A stretch of DNA of 6,401 nt. Origin: Candidatus Peregrinibacteria bacterium. GTDB lineage: Bacteria > Patescibacteriota > Gracilibacteria > UBA1369 > UBA12463. The stretch spans positions 1 through 6,401 of the forward strand of contig JAHFJT010000055.1 of the NCBI GenBank assembly GCA_023245695.1, written 5' to 3'. Positions within the stretch are counted from its first letter, which is position 1, and every line of letters starts with the position of its first letter. Under the pieces are notes generated by a model that saw only the letters and a program-made list of their open reading frames with translations, did no database searches and was not told the DNA's origin. The translations under genes and the position numbers were made by a program. Shown here in pieces: positions 5,502-6,401 of the stretch.

Positions 5502-6383
5502 CTACCGATATACCGCAGTAATCCGCAAAACATTCTCCGGAACATCTCGAATATTACCAGCGACACGAATCCTTTCCACACGTTCATGCAACGTGCGATT
5601 CAACGTCGTGAGACAGTACTGTCCGAGTCGCATATCCTGCTGAGCACGGTCAACTTCATACCTGATATTCTGACATCGAATCGATGCACCAAACGGCGAC
5701 GCATTAAGATCCCTTGCTCGCCCAAACTCATCAAAATTATCGCATGAAAGACTCTTTTTTCCACGTCTCTGGTGTTCGTGCTTCACGACACGGGTAACAC
5801 TCTCAGCATCAAGCTCTACATGCGCCTTCAAAGGCTTGGACACAAGTGCTGTAATATCCGTTGTTACAAAGGCAGTTATGATAGGAGTAGCATTCGGCCC
5901 AAACGCATCCTGAAAAATCTCTGAACCATCTCGTGACTTAGCCGACTGATCAACGAGACGAGTCTGATGTTTCTTGGAGCCAACAATAGTATAGAAAAAT
6001 GCATACACAACCTTTCTTAACAAATCGCGCTCCTCAGGCCGTAAAATTCGCTTCATGGAAAAAATAGGAGCAAGCAGTCGAGACGCGCTATCACGCATAA
6101 ACCCCTTTACTCTGCCCACAGTCGTCGAGTCCTGATCACTCACCGAATCAATCTGTTTCAGTGTTTTGATAAGAGTAGGAGCATAGGATTTAAGACTATT
6201 CCGCAACATGAGAAGCGCAGCCTTCGCATCTTCATCATCAAGTAAAATAGCTGCATGGGGAGCACCATAGTACTCTCGACAAAAGTCCTCTCGATCAGAA
6301 AAAACTCGATACGCACTGTATCCGAACCAATCATTATCTTGTAACTCATCCTGAGAACGCCGATGAATTCCGCTCTGAGTCAT
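5502..6383 (-). CDS. Protein of unknown function, about 293 aa, predicted cytoplasmic; start uncertain
   Basis: I do not recognise this protein. From the ATG at 6383 it has 293 residues, but the frame stays open through the last 18 bases of the window, so the true start may lie outside; no Shine-Dalgarno precedes the ATG. There is no signal peptide. The N-terminal third is acidic and aromatic (DNDWFGYSAYRVFSDREDF), then helical (DAKAALLMLRNSLKSYAPTLIKTLKQI, about 52-78). The middle (about 90-140) is basic and holds the only hydrophobic patch, VVYAFFYTIVG (125-135). The segment at about 161-197 (FGPNATPIITAFVTTDITALV) may be beta-rich. The C-terminal ~95 residues are rich in Arg, Asn, Gln and Asp (KHEHQRRGKK, RYEVDRAQQDMRLGQY). 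Four Cys (35, 214, 237, 257) do not form a zinc-binding spacing. The gene lies upstream of tRNA-Arg on the same strand. Intact reading frame and CGA-rich arginine use shared with uvrB support a real resident gene. Confidence 0.75.
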   Translation of the reverse strand: MTQSGIHRRSQDELQDNDWFGYSAYRVFSDREDFCREYYGAPHAAILLDDEDAKAALLMLRNSLKSYAPTLIKTLKQIDSVSDQDSTTVGRVKGFMRDSASRLLAPIFSMKRILRPEERDLLRKVVYAFFYTIVGSKKHQTRLVDQSAKSRDGSEIFQDAFGPNATPIITAFVTTDITALVSKPLKAHVELDAESVTRVVKHEHQRRGKKSLSCDNFDEFGRARDLNASPFGASIRCQNIRYEVDRAQQDMRLGQYCLTTLNRTLHERVERIRVAGNIRDVPENVLRITAVYR

Positions 6384-6401
6384 ACTGCCCGGCGGTATAT
6401 C

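Noticed and set aside
1..6401. Alternative genetic code (UGA or CGA/CGG reassigned)
   Set aside because: All genes read through without in-frame UGA, Trp is encoded by TGG, and CGA falls at invariant UvrB arginines.

Overview
The window is compact bacterial DNA with five protein-coding genes and one tRNA gene. Four genes and the tRNA lie on the minus strand; one gene of unknown function lies on the plus strand. Reading the minus strand 5'->3' (from high to low coordinates) the order is: an unrecognised protein of about 293 aa (6383-5502, possibly starting beyond the window); a tRNA-Arg with anticodon GCG (5450-5375); a secreted two-domain carbohydrate-active protein with an N-terminal CE4/NodB polysaccharide deacetylase and a C-terminal DUF4015 TIM-barrel glycosyl-hydrolase-like domain (4651-2447); a small protein, possibly exported, of unknown function (2399-1902); and uvrB (1841-1), whose C-terminus is cut by the window edge. 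The plus-strand gene (4777-5370, 197 aa) diverges from the deacetylase gene and converges on the tRNA, stopping 4 bp from the tRNA 3' end. No stretch longer than 300 bases is free of genes.

The organism is a bacterium: bacterial UvrB, sigma70-like promoters, a Sec signal peptide and a tRNA with encoded CCA. The lineage cannot be fixed from this window. Tight packing, three unrecognised proteins, absence of convincing Shine-Dalgarno sequences, and odd arginine decoding make a candidate-phylum (Patescibacteria/CPR-like) genome my weak preference. The standard genetic code fits: CGA sits at invariant arginines of UvrB and no in-frame UGA is needed.

The strongest unusual signal is arginine decoding. 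By my hand count, CGA, usually a rare bacterial arginine codon, supplies 24 of the 37 arginines in the visible part of uvrB and 11 of 31 in the deacetylase, with no AGA or AGG in either. The local tRNA-Arg carries GCG instead of the nearly universal ACG (inosine-modified), and a G34 anticodon should not read CGA. A separate tRNA-Arg(UCG) is therefore expected, possibly with loss of TadA-dependent inosine.

The second point is the deacetylase plus glycosyl-hydrolase-like fusion. Its layout recalls PgaB/HmsF-type exopolysaccharide-processing proteins, but the second domain is of a different family and no biosynthetic genes are nearby. Each gene appears to have its own compact promoter with little or no 5' leader, so the window reads as single-gene transcription units and not as one operon. 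I see no mobile element, CRISPR array, defence system or other clear new multi-gene system.
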